Positions 8,424-17,105 are shown, counted from the stretch's first letter. The stretch: 64,000 bases of DNA from Arthrobacter sp042667405 (GCF_042667405.1 NZ_JBHVAL010000012.1:1-64000), one strand, 5' to 3'. Program-made: numbers and translations. The notes: generated from the letters alone by a model not told the origin.

Positions 8424-9488
8424 GCAAATGGGGTGGGTGCCGGCGTCGTTGTTGTGGTCCGCACCCCGTAACGCCGATCGCACCCGTAACCGCTGGTGCA
8501 TTTTGCGGCTAGGGGTGCGAAGCCAACGCCGAAGGGGTGCGCTTGGCGGAATNNNNNNNNNNNNNNNNNNNNNNNNNNNNNNNNNNNNNNNNNNNNNNNN
8601 NNNNNNNNNNNNNNNNNNNNNNNNNNNNNNNNNNNNNNNNNNNNNNNNNNNTCGGGTGCGAGCACCAATAGACGGCCGCCGAGAGGTGCACCTGGAAAGG
8701 GTGCCCTGGCGAGGGGTGGGGTGAGAGTAGCAAATAGGGTGGCCGCCGGCGTCGTTGTTGTGGTCCGCACCCCGTAACGCCGATCGCACCCGTAACCGCT
8801 GGTGCATTTTGCGGCTAGGGGTGCGAAGCCAACGCCGAAGGGGTGCGCTTGGCGGAATCGGGTGCGAGCACCAATAGACGGCCGCCGAGAGGTGCACCTG
8901 GAAAGGGTGCCCTGGCGAGGGGTGGGGTGAGAGTAGCAAATAGGGTGGCCGCTGGCGTCGTTGTTGTGGTCCGCACCCCGTAACGCCGATCGCACCCGTA
9001 ACCGCTGGTGCATTTCGCGGCTAGGGGTGCGCAGCCAACGCCGAAGGGGTGCGCTTGGCGGAATCGGGTGCGAGCACCAATAGGGCCCGGAAGGTGCATC
9101 GGAAAGGGTGCGTCTGGCGAGGGGCGGGGTGAGAGCGGCAAATAGGGTGGCCGCCGGCGTCGTTGTTGTGGTCCGCACCCCGTAACGCCGATCGCACCAG
9201 TAACCGCTGGTGCATTTCGCGGCAAGGGGTGCGCAGCCAACGCCGAAGGGGTGCGCTTGGCGGAATCGGGTGCGAGCACCGGTAGAGGCCCGCCGAGGGG
9301 TGGACCTGGAAAGGGTGCCCTGGCGAGGGGGCGGGGTGAGAGTGGCAAATAGGGTGGGTGCCGGCGTCGTTGTTGTGGTCCGCACCCCGTAACGCCGATC
9401 GCACCGGTAATCGCTGGTGTATTTTGCGGCAAGGGGTGCGCAGCCAACGCCGAAGGGGTGCGCTTGGCGGAATCGGGTGCGAGCACCG
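8424..9488. repeat. Array of 202-207 bp tandem repeats, interrupted by an assembly gap
   Basis: At least five copies of a roughly 205-bp unit are seen. The landmark CCGGCGTCGTTG (CTGGCG in one copy) occurs at 8440, 8746, 8952, 9154 and 9361, so the period is 206, 202 and 207, and also 207 across the gap once the N run is removed. In each unit a core of about 125 bases is nearly invariant, and a linker of about 80 bases varies slightly. The core holds CGCACCCC pairing with GGGGTGCG, a nested CACC/GGTG stem, and GGTGCGAGCACC. Open frames across the array simply read through the repeat and are not taken as genes. It fills the ~1.3 kb between the symporter start and the end of the DUF885 gene. 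Function unknown. Confidence 0.92.
8553..8651. other. Assembly gap (99 N)
   Basis: An N run inside the repeat array. The flanks (GGCGGAAT before, TCGGGTGCG after) join to make one ordinary repeat unit, so the assembler broke at the repeat. The true copy number is not known from this sequence. Confidence 0.99.
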
Positions 9489-9616
9489 CGCCAAAGGGCG
9501 CAAACCCCGCCGGACAAAGCTTGGTAGGAACGCCAAAGGCCGGGCGCCCTGCGGTGTGCGTCCGAGCAATGAAGGAGCAGCAAGCCGAGGTGCCCGGCCG
9601 TGGGCGCTCAAGCGGA

Positions 9617-11299
9617 CTAACCCAGCAACGCCCTTCGCAGCACATCCAGGCCTACCGAGCCTATGTTCAGGGCTTTGCTGTGGAAGGACTTGAGATCGAA
9701 TTCCCCCCGCCCCTCCAGGTCCGTCCTGATCTGTTCCCAGAGACGTTGGCCTACTTTGTAGGAAGGGGCCTGTCCCGGCCAGCCGAGGTAGCGGGCGAAT
9801 TCGAACTGAAGTTGGCCCTCGCTGATATCCAGGTTGGCCTTGAGGAAGTCGAAGCCCTTCTCCGGGGTCCAAGTGCCGGAGCCCCAGCGTTCGGGAACCG
9901 GCAGCTCCAGGTGGACGCCGATGTCGAACACCACGCGTGCCGCGCGCATGCGCTGGCCGTCCAGCATGCCCATGTGGTCGCCCGGGTCCTTGAGGTAGCC
10001 CAGCTCGAGCATGAGTTGTTCGGCGTACAGCGCCCAACCTTCACCGTGGCCCGAGACCCAGCAGACGTTGCGGCGCCAGTTGTTCAGCAGCTCGCGGCGG
10101 TACGTTGCCGTTGCCACCTGCAGGTGGTGTCCCGGGACTCCTTCGTGGAACACCGTGGTGGTTTCGGACCACGTAGTAAAGGTGTCTTCGCCTGCGGGAA
10201 CGGACCACCACATCCGGCCTGGCCGGGAGAAGTCGTCCGAGGGGCCGGTGTAGTAGATGCCGCCGTCATCGGTGGGGGCGATCATGCATTCAAGGGTCTT
10301 CATGACGTCCGGGATGTCGAAGTGTACGTCCGCCAGTTCGGACACGGCGCGATCTGAAAGTTCCTGCATCCAGGCTTTGAGGGCATCGGTGCCCTTGATT
10401 TGCCGGGCGGGATCGTTGTTCAGGATGCTCTTGGCTTCCTCGATCGACGCACCCGGCTTGATCTGCCCGGCAACCTTTTCCTGTTCACCGATGAGCCGGT
10501 CCAATTCCTGTACACCCCAGGCGTACGTTTCTTCCAGGTCCACCGCTGCACCCAGGAATGACCGGGAGGCAAGGGCGTAACGTTCGCGTCCAACGGCGTC
10601 CTTTTCCGGGGCCATCGGGAGGAGTTCGTTCCGCAGGAAGGCGCCCAGCGAACTGTACGCCGAACGCGCGGCGGCTGTTCCGGCGTCGAGCTTGTCCTGA
10701 ACGTCGGCGGGCAACGGGGCGTCGCCAATCCGGGCATTGGCGGCCAATTTGGCAAAGAATCCGTCATCGGCGGCGTAACGGCTGGTCTGCTCGATGACGA
10801 TGCGGACCTGCCGGGCGGCGGAGACCTTCCCGGAGGCAGCGGCTGCCCGAAGCGATGAAATGTAGCCCTCGATCGCGCCCGGCACGTTGGCCGCGCGGCC
10901 GGCGATGTGCCCCCACTGTTCCGCCGTGTCGGTGGGCATGAGGTCGAAAATGGCGCGGATGTCCTGGGCCGGGGATGCGATGTTGTTCAGGTCCGCCGCG
11001 TCCCAGCCGGAGGCGTGGATCTCCAGATCCAGGCCGAGACGCTCGCGCATCGCATCAAGCGTTACGGCATCGGTTTCGTCAGCGGGCTCAAGTGCAGCCA
11101 AGGAGTCCAAGGCCTCCCGTGCAGCCTGGGCGTGGGCAGCCGCCCCGGCCGGCGAATAGTCCTGGTACTCCGTCTCGTGGCCGGGCAGCCCAAGCGTGGT
11201 GGCGAAGCTGGGATTGAGTTCGATCAGCTTTTCTGTGTACGCGTCAGCGACGGCGTCGATGGCAGACTTCGGGCGTACGGGGGTGTTTGCAGTAGTCAC
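9617..11299 (-). CDS. DUF885 family protein, predicted metallopeptidase
   Basis: A 560-residue cytoplasmic-looking protein with no signal peptide. It matches the DUF885 family: N-terminal helical region, an EYQDYSPAG segment at about residue 47, and near residue 385 the motif HEGVPGHH. H385, E386 and H391 form an HExxPGH variant of a zinc site, so peptidase activity is likely but inferred. Family members include secreted and intracellular forms; this one looks intracellular. The start is GTG 11299, with a TAGGCT box 6 bases upstream. It lies between the tandem repeat array and accE. Nothing ties it functionally to the carboxylase genes. Confidence 0.9.
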   Translation of the reverse strand: MTTANTPVRPKSAIDAVADAYTEKLIELNPSFATTLGLPGHETEYQDYSPAGAAAHAQAAREALDSLAALEPADETDAVTLDAMRERLGLDLEIHASGWDAADLNNIASPAQDIRAIFDLMPTDTAEQWGHIAGRAANVPGAIEGYISSLRAAAASGKVSAARQVRIVIEQTSRYAADDGFFAKLAANARIGDAPLPADVQDKLDAGTAAARSAYSSLGAFLRNELLPMAPEKDAVGRERYALASRSFLGAAVDLEETYAWGVQELDRLIGEQEKVAGQIKPGASIEEAKSILNNDPARQIKGTDALKAWMQELSDRAVSELADVHFDIPDVMKTLECMIAPTDDGGIYYTGPSDDFSRPGRMWWSVPAGEDTFTTWSETTTVFHEGVPGHHLQVATATYRRELLNNWRRNVCWVSGHGEGWALYAEQLMLELGYLKDPGDHMGMLDGQRMRAARVVFDIGVHLELPVPERWGSGTWTPEKGFDFLKANLDISEGQLQFEFARYLGWPGQAPSYKVGQRLWEQIRTDLEGRGEFDLKSFHSKALNIGSVGLDVLRRALLG

Positions 11300-11305
11300 C
11301 CACAG

Positions 11306-11334
11306 AGCCTAACCGTGACGAACGCCACGTGAAA
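11306..11334 (-). promoter_or_regulatory. Putative leaderless promoter of the DUF885 gene
   Basis: On the minus strand, TTTCAC (11334-11329), a 17-base spacer and TAGGCT (11311-11306) precede the GTG start by 6 bases. Confidence 0.55.
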
Positions 11335-11370
11335 GGGTTGTTGAACTTATTTGCAACGTGCCGCGGGGAA

Positions 11371-11607
11371 TCAGCCCCGGCTGCGCCGCCACGCGCCCGG
11401 ACCCGGTGTTGGGTCAAGGCGCAACTGCTGGCGGCGCACCCAGTGCCTGACGTTCGGCTTGGACGGCTCCGCTTCCTGTGGAGCGCCAAGGGAAACCACG
11501 ACGGCGGCAATCGCCGCGAGCTCTTCGGCCGTCGGTTCGCCCTTGACCACCGAGAACAGGGGCTGCGCGGGCTCCTCGGCCGGCGAAGGGGTCTGTGCGG
11601 TGGTCAC
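11371..11607 (-). CDS. accE: Acyl-CoA carboxylase epsilon subunit
   Basis: A 78-residue protein typical of the small epsilon subunits found only in actinobacterial acyl-CoA carboxylases, where they strengthen the alpha-beta contact. Visible family features are FSVVKGEPTAEELAAIAAV, a short helical segment, and a basic Trp/Arg C-terminal part (VRHWVRRQQLR). Its GTG start overlaps the accD TGA by four bases, so translation is coupled to accD. Such proteins are poorly conserved; the assignment rests on position plus the GxPTxEElAAl pattern. Confidence 0.88.
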   Translation of the reverse strand: MTTAQTPSPAEEPAQPLFSVVKGEPTAEELAAIAAVVVSLGAPQEAEPSKPNVRHWVRRQQLRLDPTPGPGAWRRSRG

Positions 11608-13187
11608 AGCGGGATGTTTCCGTGCTTCTTGGTGGGCAGGCTCGCACGCTTGTCACGCAGGGCGCGCAAGCCACGAATAATCTGCAGGCGGGTATCCGAA
11701 GGTGCAATGACAGCGTCAACATAACCAAGCTCAGCGGCCTGGTACGGGTTGAGGAGTTCTTCCTCGTAGCCCTGGATGATCTCTGCACGGCGGGCCTCGA
11801 CGTCTCCTCCGGCCTCGGCCACGGCTGCGAGATCGCGGCGGTACAGGATGTTCACCGCGCCCTGGGCGCCCATGACTCCGATTTGGGCGGTGGGCCAGGC
11901 AAGGTTGAGGTCGGCGCCGAGCTTCTTGGAACCCATCACGATGTACGCTCCGCCGTACGCCTTGCGGGTGATGACGGTGAGCTTGGGAACAGTAGCCTCC
12001 GCGTAGGCATAGAGGAGCTTGGCGCCGCGGCGGATGATGCCCTGGAACTCCTGGTCCTTGCCGGGGAGGAAGCCCGGGACGTCCACGAGGGTGATGATGG
12101 GGATGTTGAAAGCGTCGCAGTGGCGGACAAAGCGGGCGGCTTTTTCCGAAGCCGAGATGTCCAGCGTTCCTGCGAACTGCATGGGCTGGTTGGCCACGAT
12201 GCCAACAGTGTGGCCTTCAACGCGGCCGTAGCCAATGATGACGTTGGGGGCGTACAGCGACTGCATCTCCAGGAAGTGTGCGTCGTCCACGATCTGCTCA
12301 ATGACCTTGCGCATGTCATAGGGCTGGTTGGCCGAATCCGGAATCAGCGTGTCCAGGGCGAGGTCGGCGTCGTCGAGTTCCAACTCCTGGTCGTGCTCAA
12401 CGACCGGAGCCTCGGAGAGGTTGTTGGAGGGCAGGAAGTCCAGGAGTTCACGGACGAACTCGATCGCATCGGCTTCATCGGATGCCAGGTATGTGGACGT
12501 GCCGGTAGTGGCGTTGTGCTGCCGGGCACCGCCCAGGGTTTCCATGTCCACGTCTTCGCCGGTGACGGTCTTGATGACGTCCGGGCCGGTGATGAACATG
12601 TGGGAGGTCTTGTCCACCATCACCACGTAGTCGGTCAGGGCAGGGGAATAGGCCGCGCCGCCGGCGCACGGACCCATGATGAGGGAGATCTGGGGGACCA
12701 CGCCTGAGGCGTGGACGTTGTTGCGGAAGATGTCCGCGAACATGGCCAGGGAGGCGACGCCTTCCTGGATGCGTGCGCCGCCGCCGTCGTTGATGCCGAC
12801 AACCGGGCAGCCGTTGCGGAGGGCGAATTCCTGGACCTTGACGATCTTTTCGCCGTTGACCTGGCTGAGGGAGCCGCCGTAGACGCTGAAGTCCTGGCTG
12901 TAGATGGCAACCAGGCGGCCATCCACGGTGCCGTATCCGGAGACGACGCCATCGCCCAGGGGCTTCTTCTTTTCCATGCCGAAGGCGGTGGAGCGGTGGA
13001 CGGCCAAGGCGTCGAACTCGACGAACGATTCGGGGTCGACCAGGAGGTCGATGCGCTCACGGGCGGTGTTCTTTCCGCGTGCGTGTTGCTTCTCGATTGC
13101 TTCCGGGCCGGAAGGCTGCTCTGCCCGTGCCTGGCGGTCGCGGAAGTCGGCAATCTTTCCCGCTGTCGTTGTCAGATCGTGGCTCAT
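11604..13187 (-). CDS. accD: Acyl-CoA carboxylase beta subunit (carboxyltransferase)
   Basis: A 527-residue carboxyltransferase of the AccD5/PccB type that transfers the carboxyl group from biotin to acetyl- or propionyl-CoA. Both crotonase-like halves are complete: the N half has GDGVVSGYGTVDGR and INDGGGARIQEGV, and the C half has DVPGFLPGKDQE and KAYGGAYIVMGSK. The oxyanion-hole glycines in GGGARIQEG and GGAYIVM are present. The start at ATG 13187 (MSHDLTT) has GGAG 7 bases upstream; the longer frame to 13271 has no support. It is divergent from the SDR gene and birA, as accD5 is from birA in mycobacteria. Acetyl versus propionyl preference is not decided here. Confidence 0.95.
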   Translation of the reverse strand: MSHDLTTTAGKIADFRDRQARAEQPSGPEAIEKQHARGKNTARERIDLLVDPESFVEFDALAVHRSTAFGMEKKKPLGDGVVSGYGTVDGRLVAIYSQDFSVYGGSLSQVNGEKIVKVQEFALRNGCPVVGINDGGGARIQEGVASLAMFADIFRNNVHASGVVPQISLIMGPCAGGAAYSPALTDYVVMVDKTSHMFITGPDVIKTVTGEDVDMETLGGARQHNATTGTSTYLASDEADAIEFVRELLDFLPSNNLSEAPVVEHDQELELDDADLALDTLIPDSANQPYDMRKVIEQIVDDAHFLEMQSLYAPNVIIGYGRVEGHTVGIVANQPMQFAGTLDISASEKAARFVRHCDAFNIPIITLVDVPGFLPGKDQEFQGIIRRGAKLLYAYAEATVPKLTVITRKAYGGAYIVMGSKKLGADLNLAWPTAQIGVMGAQGAVNILYRRDLAAVAEAGGDVEARRAEIIQGYEEELLNPYQAAELGYVDAVIAPSDTRLQIIRGLRALRDKRASLPTKKHGNIPL

Positions 13188-13361
13188 CAAGTGTCTCCGG
13201 CTCTGTAGCTGATATTCGCTGGCGCAGTCCTGAGTGCGGACAAGTAGCTGACTTAAGTAGCTTCCGTACAAAGAACAGGCCCCGCAGGCCAGTCTAGTGA
13301 CGCGTTTGCCGCGAACCGCTGTAGAAACCCTACAATTTTCCGCGTCGTAGCCAAATCCATC

Positions 13362-13387
13362 ACTATGTTACCCGCCGGTAACATAGT
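13362..13387. promoter_or_regulatory. 26-base perfect palindrome, probable repressor operator
   Basis: ACTATGTTACC (13362-13372), CGCC, then GGTAACATAGT (13377-13387): 11-base perfect arms. It lies just upstream of the SDR -10 box and in the accD-SDR divergent region. The form fits a TetR- or GntR-type site. No regulator gene is adjacent. Confidence 0.75.
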
Positions 13388-13392
13388 TGGGC

Positions 13393-13398
13393 TAGAGT
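13393..13398 (+). promoter_or_regulatory. Putative leaderless -10 box of the SDR gene
   Basis: TAGAGT followed by 6 bases and the ATG at 13405. The -35 region is covered by the palindrome and is not a good TTGACA match. Confidence 0.5.
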
Positions 13399-13404
13399 GT
13401 CCCC

Positions 13405-14283
13405 ATGACTTCAAGCAACGATGCTTCCAGCACACTTTCCCAGAGTGGCAGCCCCTACGTCGCCACGGGTTCGCTCAAAGGCAGGACCATCCTGATGTCA
13501 GGCGGCAGCCGCGGCATCGGCCTGGCCATCGCCACCCGTGCCGCACGCGATGGCGCCAACATCGTCCTCATGGCCAAGACCGGCGATCCGCACCCGAAGC
13601 TCGAGGGGACGGTCTTTACCGCTGCAGAGCAGCTGGTCGCCGCTGGCGGACAGGCCCTGCCGCTGGTCGGGGACGTCCGCAATGATGACGACGTCGCCGC
13701 CGCGGTTGCCGCCGCCGTCGAGCGTTTCGGGGGCATCGACGTCGTGGTCAACAACGCTTCCGCCATTGACCTGTCCCGCACCGATGCCGTCGACATGAAG
13801 CGGTACGACCTCATGCAGGACATCAATGTCCGCGGCACGTTCCTGTTGTCGAAGTTGTCGTTGCCGGCGCTCAAGGAGTCGGGCAACGGCCACATCCTGA
13901 CGCTTTCCCCGCCGCTGAACCTCGACCCCAAATGGGCGGGCATGCACCTGGCCTACACCATGGCCAAGTACGGTATGAGCCTCACCACCTTGGGGCTCGC
14001 CGAAGAGTTGAAGAACGACGGCGTGTCGGTCAACTCGCTGTGGCCGTGCACCTTGATCGACACCGCTGCGATCCGGAACATGCCCGGTGGCCGGCAAATG
14101 GTGCAGGCGGCCCGCGGGCCGGAGATCATGGCCGACGCAGCGCACGCGGTACTGACGGGCCCGGAAGCTACAGGGAACTTCTACACCGATGAGGAAGTCC
14201 TGCGCGCCGCCGGCGTCTCGGATTTTGCGCCCTACAGCCTCGGTGCCCCCGAAGACCGCCTGGTGCCGGACATCTTCCTCTAA
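13405..14283 (+). CDS. SDR-family oxidoreductase (HSDL2-like)
   Basis: A 292-residue NAD(P)-dependent short-chain dehydrogenase. The Rossmann motif SGGSRGIG is at about residues 32-39, NNAS follows the central strand, and the catalytic pair is Y184 and K188 (YTMAK). The Ser of the triad is most likely in ILTLSPPL. The sequence pattern (MAKTGDPHPKLEGTV; LDPKWAGMHLAYTMAKYGM) resembles the HSDL2-like branch associated with fatty-acid metabolism. Substrate unknown. It sits between accD and birA, which may reflect a lipid link. Expression is probably controlled through the palindrome upstream. Confidence 0.9.
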   Translation: MTSSNDASSTLSQSGSPYVATGSLKGRTILMSGGSRGIGLAIATRAARDGANIVLMAKTGDPHPKLEGTVFTAAEQLVAAGGQALPLVGDVRNDDDVAAAVAAAVERFGGIDVVVNNASAIDLSRTDAVDMKRYDLMQDINVRGTFLLSKLSLPALKESGNGHILTLSPPLNLDPKWAGMHLAYTMAKYGMSLTTLGLAEELKNDGVSVNSLWPCTLIDTAAIRNMPGGRQMVQAARGPEIMADAAHAVLTGPEATGNFYTDEEVLRAAGVSDFAPYSLGAPEDRLVPDIFL

Positions 14284-14338
14284 GCCGATTTACAGGTTCT
14301 TTTCAGGGCATCAGGCCTTCCCGGCCGGTGCAACTGGA

Positions 14339-14344
14339 TAGGAT
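14339..14344 (+). promoter_or_regulatory. Putative leaderless -10 box of birA
   Basis: TAGGAT, 6 bases before the ATG at 14351. No clear -35. Confidence 0.45.
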
Positions 14345-14350
14345 TCAGCT

Positions 14351-15274
14351 ATGGATGCCGAACAGCCCAACAGCAGCGAACCGCACGTGCCCTCCAGGGG
14401 CGTGGAACGGCCCGCGCTGGATCGCGAAGCGCTGCAACAACCAGACTTCCTGTCCGCCACTGGCATCTCACAGTTGAATATTGTCGACTCGACGGGCTCC
14501 ACCAACGCGGACCTCGTGCGGGCAGTGAGCGTGGAGCCGAAAAAGTGGGGCGACCTCGCTGTATTGACGGCCGAACACCAGACAGCGGCCCGCGGACGCC
14601 TGGACCGGCACTGGGAAGCTCCCGAGCGCTCTGCGGTGTCCGTCTCCATCGTGCTGCGGCCCGTCACGTCCCAAGGCATGCCGGTTCCGACGCAAAGCTA
14701 CTCGTGGTTGTCACTGCTGGCAGCCGTCGCCCTGCGTGAAGCGCTGCAGGAAACCGCCGGAGTCACTGCCGAGATCAAGTGGCCCAACGATGTCCTGGTC
14801 AAGGGCCGGAAGATCGCCGGTATCCTTGCCCAGATGACCGGGCTCGGGGACGGCTCCGTCCCGGCGGTGGTCCTGGGCGTCGGGCTGAACGTATCCCTCG
14901 CCGAGGACGAGCTGCCGGTTCCCACCGCGACGTCCCTCGCCGTCGAAAGGGCCACGACGACGGACCGCACCGCACTGCTGAAAAGCTACCTATCGCGTTT
15001 TGCCAAGCTCTACCGCAGCTTCTGCAACTCCGAAGGGGACCCTGCGGCCGGTTTGGCCGGCGGAGCGTCGCTGCATAAGCGGGTTGAATCGGCCATGGTC
15101 ACCCTGGGGCGGGAAGTCCGGGCACATCTGCCCGGAGATCTCGAACTGGTGGGGCACGCATCCCGCCTGGACGAGCACGGTTCCTTGCTGGTGGTTGACC
15201 ATGGTGGCCGGGAACATGTCATCACTGCAGGCGATGTGGTGCACCTGCGTGCCACAGAAAGCGGTTATGCGTAA
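14351..15274 (+). CDS. birA: Biotin--[acetyl-CoA-carboxylase] ligase
   Basis: A 307-residue enzyme that activates biotin with ATP and attaches it to the lysine of biotinyl domains such as K569 of the AccA3 protein here. The catalytic domain holds DSTGSTNADL, ARGRLDRHWEAP (variant of the GRGRxGRxW biotin/AMP loop) and KWPNDVLVKGRKIAGIL. A C-terminal SH3-like domain follows. There is no N-terminal helix-turn-helix, so it should not act as a DNA-binding repressor like E. coli BirA. Its last 8 bases overlap the start of the PH-domain gene. Confidence 0.95.
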   Translation: MDAEQPNSSEPHVPSRGVERPALDREALQQPDFLSATGISQLNIVDSTGSTNADLVRAVSVEPKKWGDLAVLTAEHQTAARGRLDRHWEAPERSAVSVSIVLRPVTSQGMPVPTQSYSWLSLLAAVALREALQETAGVTAEIKWPNDVLVKGRKIAGILAQMTGLGDGSVPAVVLGVGLNVSLAEDELPVPTATSLAVERATTTDRTALLKSYLSRFAKLYRSFCNSEGDPAAGLAGGASLHKRVESAMVTLGREVRAHLPGDLELVGHASRLDEHGSLLVVDHGGREHVITAGDVVHLRATESGYA

Positions 15275-15860
15275 AGAGTTGCTTCCGGGGGAGCAGGTCA
15301 TCACCATTACGCGTCAACAGGCCCGCTCCCTTTTCTTTCCCGCGCTGGCCTTCATCGTTGTTCCCGCACTCGCCGCGTACGCCTGTGCATGGATCGTCAA
15401 AGGCAACGCACAGCGCCTGGTTCCCTTCATCACAGTGGATTGGACGCCCTGGCTCATGGGTGCCTGCGTTCTGCTGGCCGCGTGGGTCCTGGCGGCGTAC
15501 AGCCTCAAGCGCGTCCTGAAGTGGCGATCCATCCGGTACATCCTGACCAGCAGACGCATACTTGCCAGATTCGGAATGTTCCGCCGGAATGATTGGCAGG
15601 TTTCCCTGGCCTCGATTCGCAACGTGGGCGTCCATCAAAGCCTCATCCAACGGACATTGCACTCGGGGAATATATCCTTGGATACCGGGCACTCCGGAGC
15701 AGCGTTGCTGACCGATGTTCCTGAGGCCGGCAAATTCAGGGGCTTCATTCTTGACGCGATGGACGAACTCCCGAAAGGTGAGGTTGTTGAGGGTGAACTG
15801 CTGGACGACTATGAAGAATTGCCGTGGGAATTGAGAGAAGGTGGATGGGATGAGCGTTGA
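15267..15860 (+). CDS. PH domain-containing membrane protein (bPH2/DUF304)
   Basis: A 197-residue protein. Residues 1-15 are cytoplasmic, followed by two membrane segments (about 17-40 and 51-73). A bacterial PH domain follows, with the typical RYILTSRRILARFGMFRRNDWQVSLASIRNVGVHQSLIQRTL pattern read in pieces, about residues 85-165. The C-terminal 30 residues are acidic. Function unknown; related proteins sit in membranes next to cell-envelope genes. The start is ATG 15267, inside the end of birA. It overlaps the downstream cyclase gene by 11 bases, so birA, PH and cyclase form an operon. A longer in-frame reading through birA is rejected. Confidence 0.85.
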   Translation: MRKELLPGEQVITITRQQARSLFFPALAFIVVPALAAYACAWIVKGNAQRLVPFITVDWTPWLMGACVLLAAWVLAAYSLKRVLKWRSIRYILTSRRILARFGMFRRNDWQVSLASIRNVGVHQSLIQRTLHSGNISLDTGHSGAALLTDVPEAGKFRGFILDAMDELPKGEVVEGELLDDYEELPWELREGGWDER

Positions 15861-17049
15861 GGATCAGCAGTCCGGCGAGGACCTCGACCAGGAGTTCGAC
15901 GCCGTACCCGGACCTTCGGACGCAGGACCGGAACCTGACGTGGACGACGACGCTGAACCCGGCTCCTCGCCTGCGCCAGTACCCACGGGTCCGCCGACCG
16001 GCGTGATGTCGGCAGAACGGCTCGCCATCAAAGCACTGGAATCGAAGCTGCTTGGTGGTGAACGCAAGCTCCGGCGTCGTGAAGTGGCGGCCGGCGCGGG
16101 CGTATCCATCCTGTCTGCGCGCAAGGTGTGGCGGGCGTTGGGATTCCCGAACTTCAACGATGAGGACGTAGCGTTCACTGAGCGCGACCAAGCTGCCCTG
16201 TCCCGCATCCTGGACCTTGTTCGGGCAGGTCTCCTGACTGAAGAAGCTGCCATCTCCGTGACCCGGTCCATCGGCCAGATGACGGACCGCATGGTGGTCT
16301 GGCAGATCGAGGCCCTGGTGGAAGACATGGTCTCGGAGCAGGGCATTCCGGATGCGGTGGCCCGTAAGCAGTTGGTGGGCCGTTTGCCATCCTTGGTGGA
16401 CTCCCTCGAAGAGATCCTGGTCTACTCCTACCGCCGCCAGCTCAACGCCGGCATTCAGCGGTTGGCTGTGCGGGCCGAAGCCGGGTTGCAGGCCAGCGAG
16501 GAAGGCCGCGAAGGGGACGAGGACGACTCCCCGTTGCCCTTGGCGCGCGCCGTCGGGTTCGCCGACCTCGTCTCCTACACCAGCCTCTCCCGGCGAATGA
16601 ACGAAAAAACCCTGGCCCAGCTGGTGCAGCGCTTCGAGAACAAATGTGCCGAAATCATCTCCGTTGGGGGTGGGCGACTGGTCAAGACCGTGGGCGACGA
16701 AGTCCTCTACATTGCCGAGACGCCGGCTGCCGGGGCCGAGATTTCCCTCGCCTTGGCACAGGCCTTCACCGAAGATGAAATCCTGCCCCAATGCCGCGTG
16801 TCCATGGTGTGGGGGCGGATCCTGTCCCGGCTCGGCGATATCTACGGACCCACGGTGAATCTGGCCGCGCGCCTCACGACGCTGGCCCAACCCGGAACTG
16901 TACTGGTGGATGCCATGACCGCTGCGGCCCTGGGCCAGGATGATCGCTTTGTGCTGGTGCCCCAAAAGTCGGAGAACGTGCGCGGCTTTGGTGAGATCCA
17001 CCCGGTCATGCTGGCCAGGGGACGCGGCAAGGGCCTCGTCTTGGATTAA
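15850..17049 (+). CDS. Class III adenylate cyclase with N-terminal regulatory domain
   Basis: A 399-residue protein. Residues 1-50 are acidic and disordered; about 55-210 form an all-helical region like the autoinhibitory domain of Rv1264-type cyclases; about 230-395 form the catalytic domain. Metal-binding D239 (GFADLVSYT) and D283 (TVGDEVL), K280, and the NLAARL pair N337/R341 are all present, so it should be active as a homodimer making cAMP. No membrane segment is seen. GTG 15841 is an alternative start; ATG 15850 is preferred for its spacing from GAAGG. Mycobacterial relatives with this layout respond to pH; whether this one does is unknown. Confidence 0.9.
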   Translation: MSVEDQQSGEDLDQEFDAVPGPSDAGPEPDVDDDAEPGSSPAPVPTGPPTGVMSAERLAIKALESKLLGGERKLRRREVAAGAGVSILSARKVWRALGFPNFNDEDVAFTERDQAALSRILDLVRAGLLTEEAAISVTRSIGQMTDRMVVWQIEALVEDMVSEQGIPDAVARKQLVGRLPSLVDSLEEILVYSYRRQLNAGIQRLAVRAEAGLQASEEGREGDEDDSPLPLARAVGFADLVSYTSLSRRMNEKTLAQLVQRFENKCAEIISVGGGRLVKTVGDEVLYIAETPAAGAEISLALAQAFTEDEILPQCRVSMVWGRILSRLGDIYGPTVNLAARLTTLAQPGTVLVDAMTAAALGQDDRFVLVPQKSENVRGFGEIHPVMLARGRGKGLVLD

Positions 17050-17105
17050 AGGGCCGGTTACAACACGGGAACTGTTGCGCGCGTCCTGCTCCATGTTTCG
17101 AAGCC

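Noticed and set aside
7877..9583. Long open frames through the 205-bp repeat array
   Set aside because: They read the same repeat in frame, span the N gap and look like low-complexity translation of non-coding DNA.
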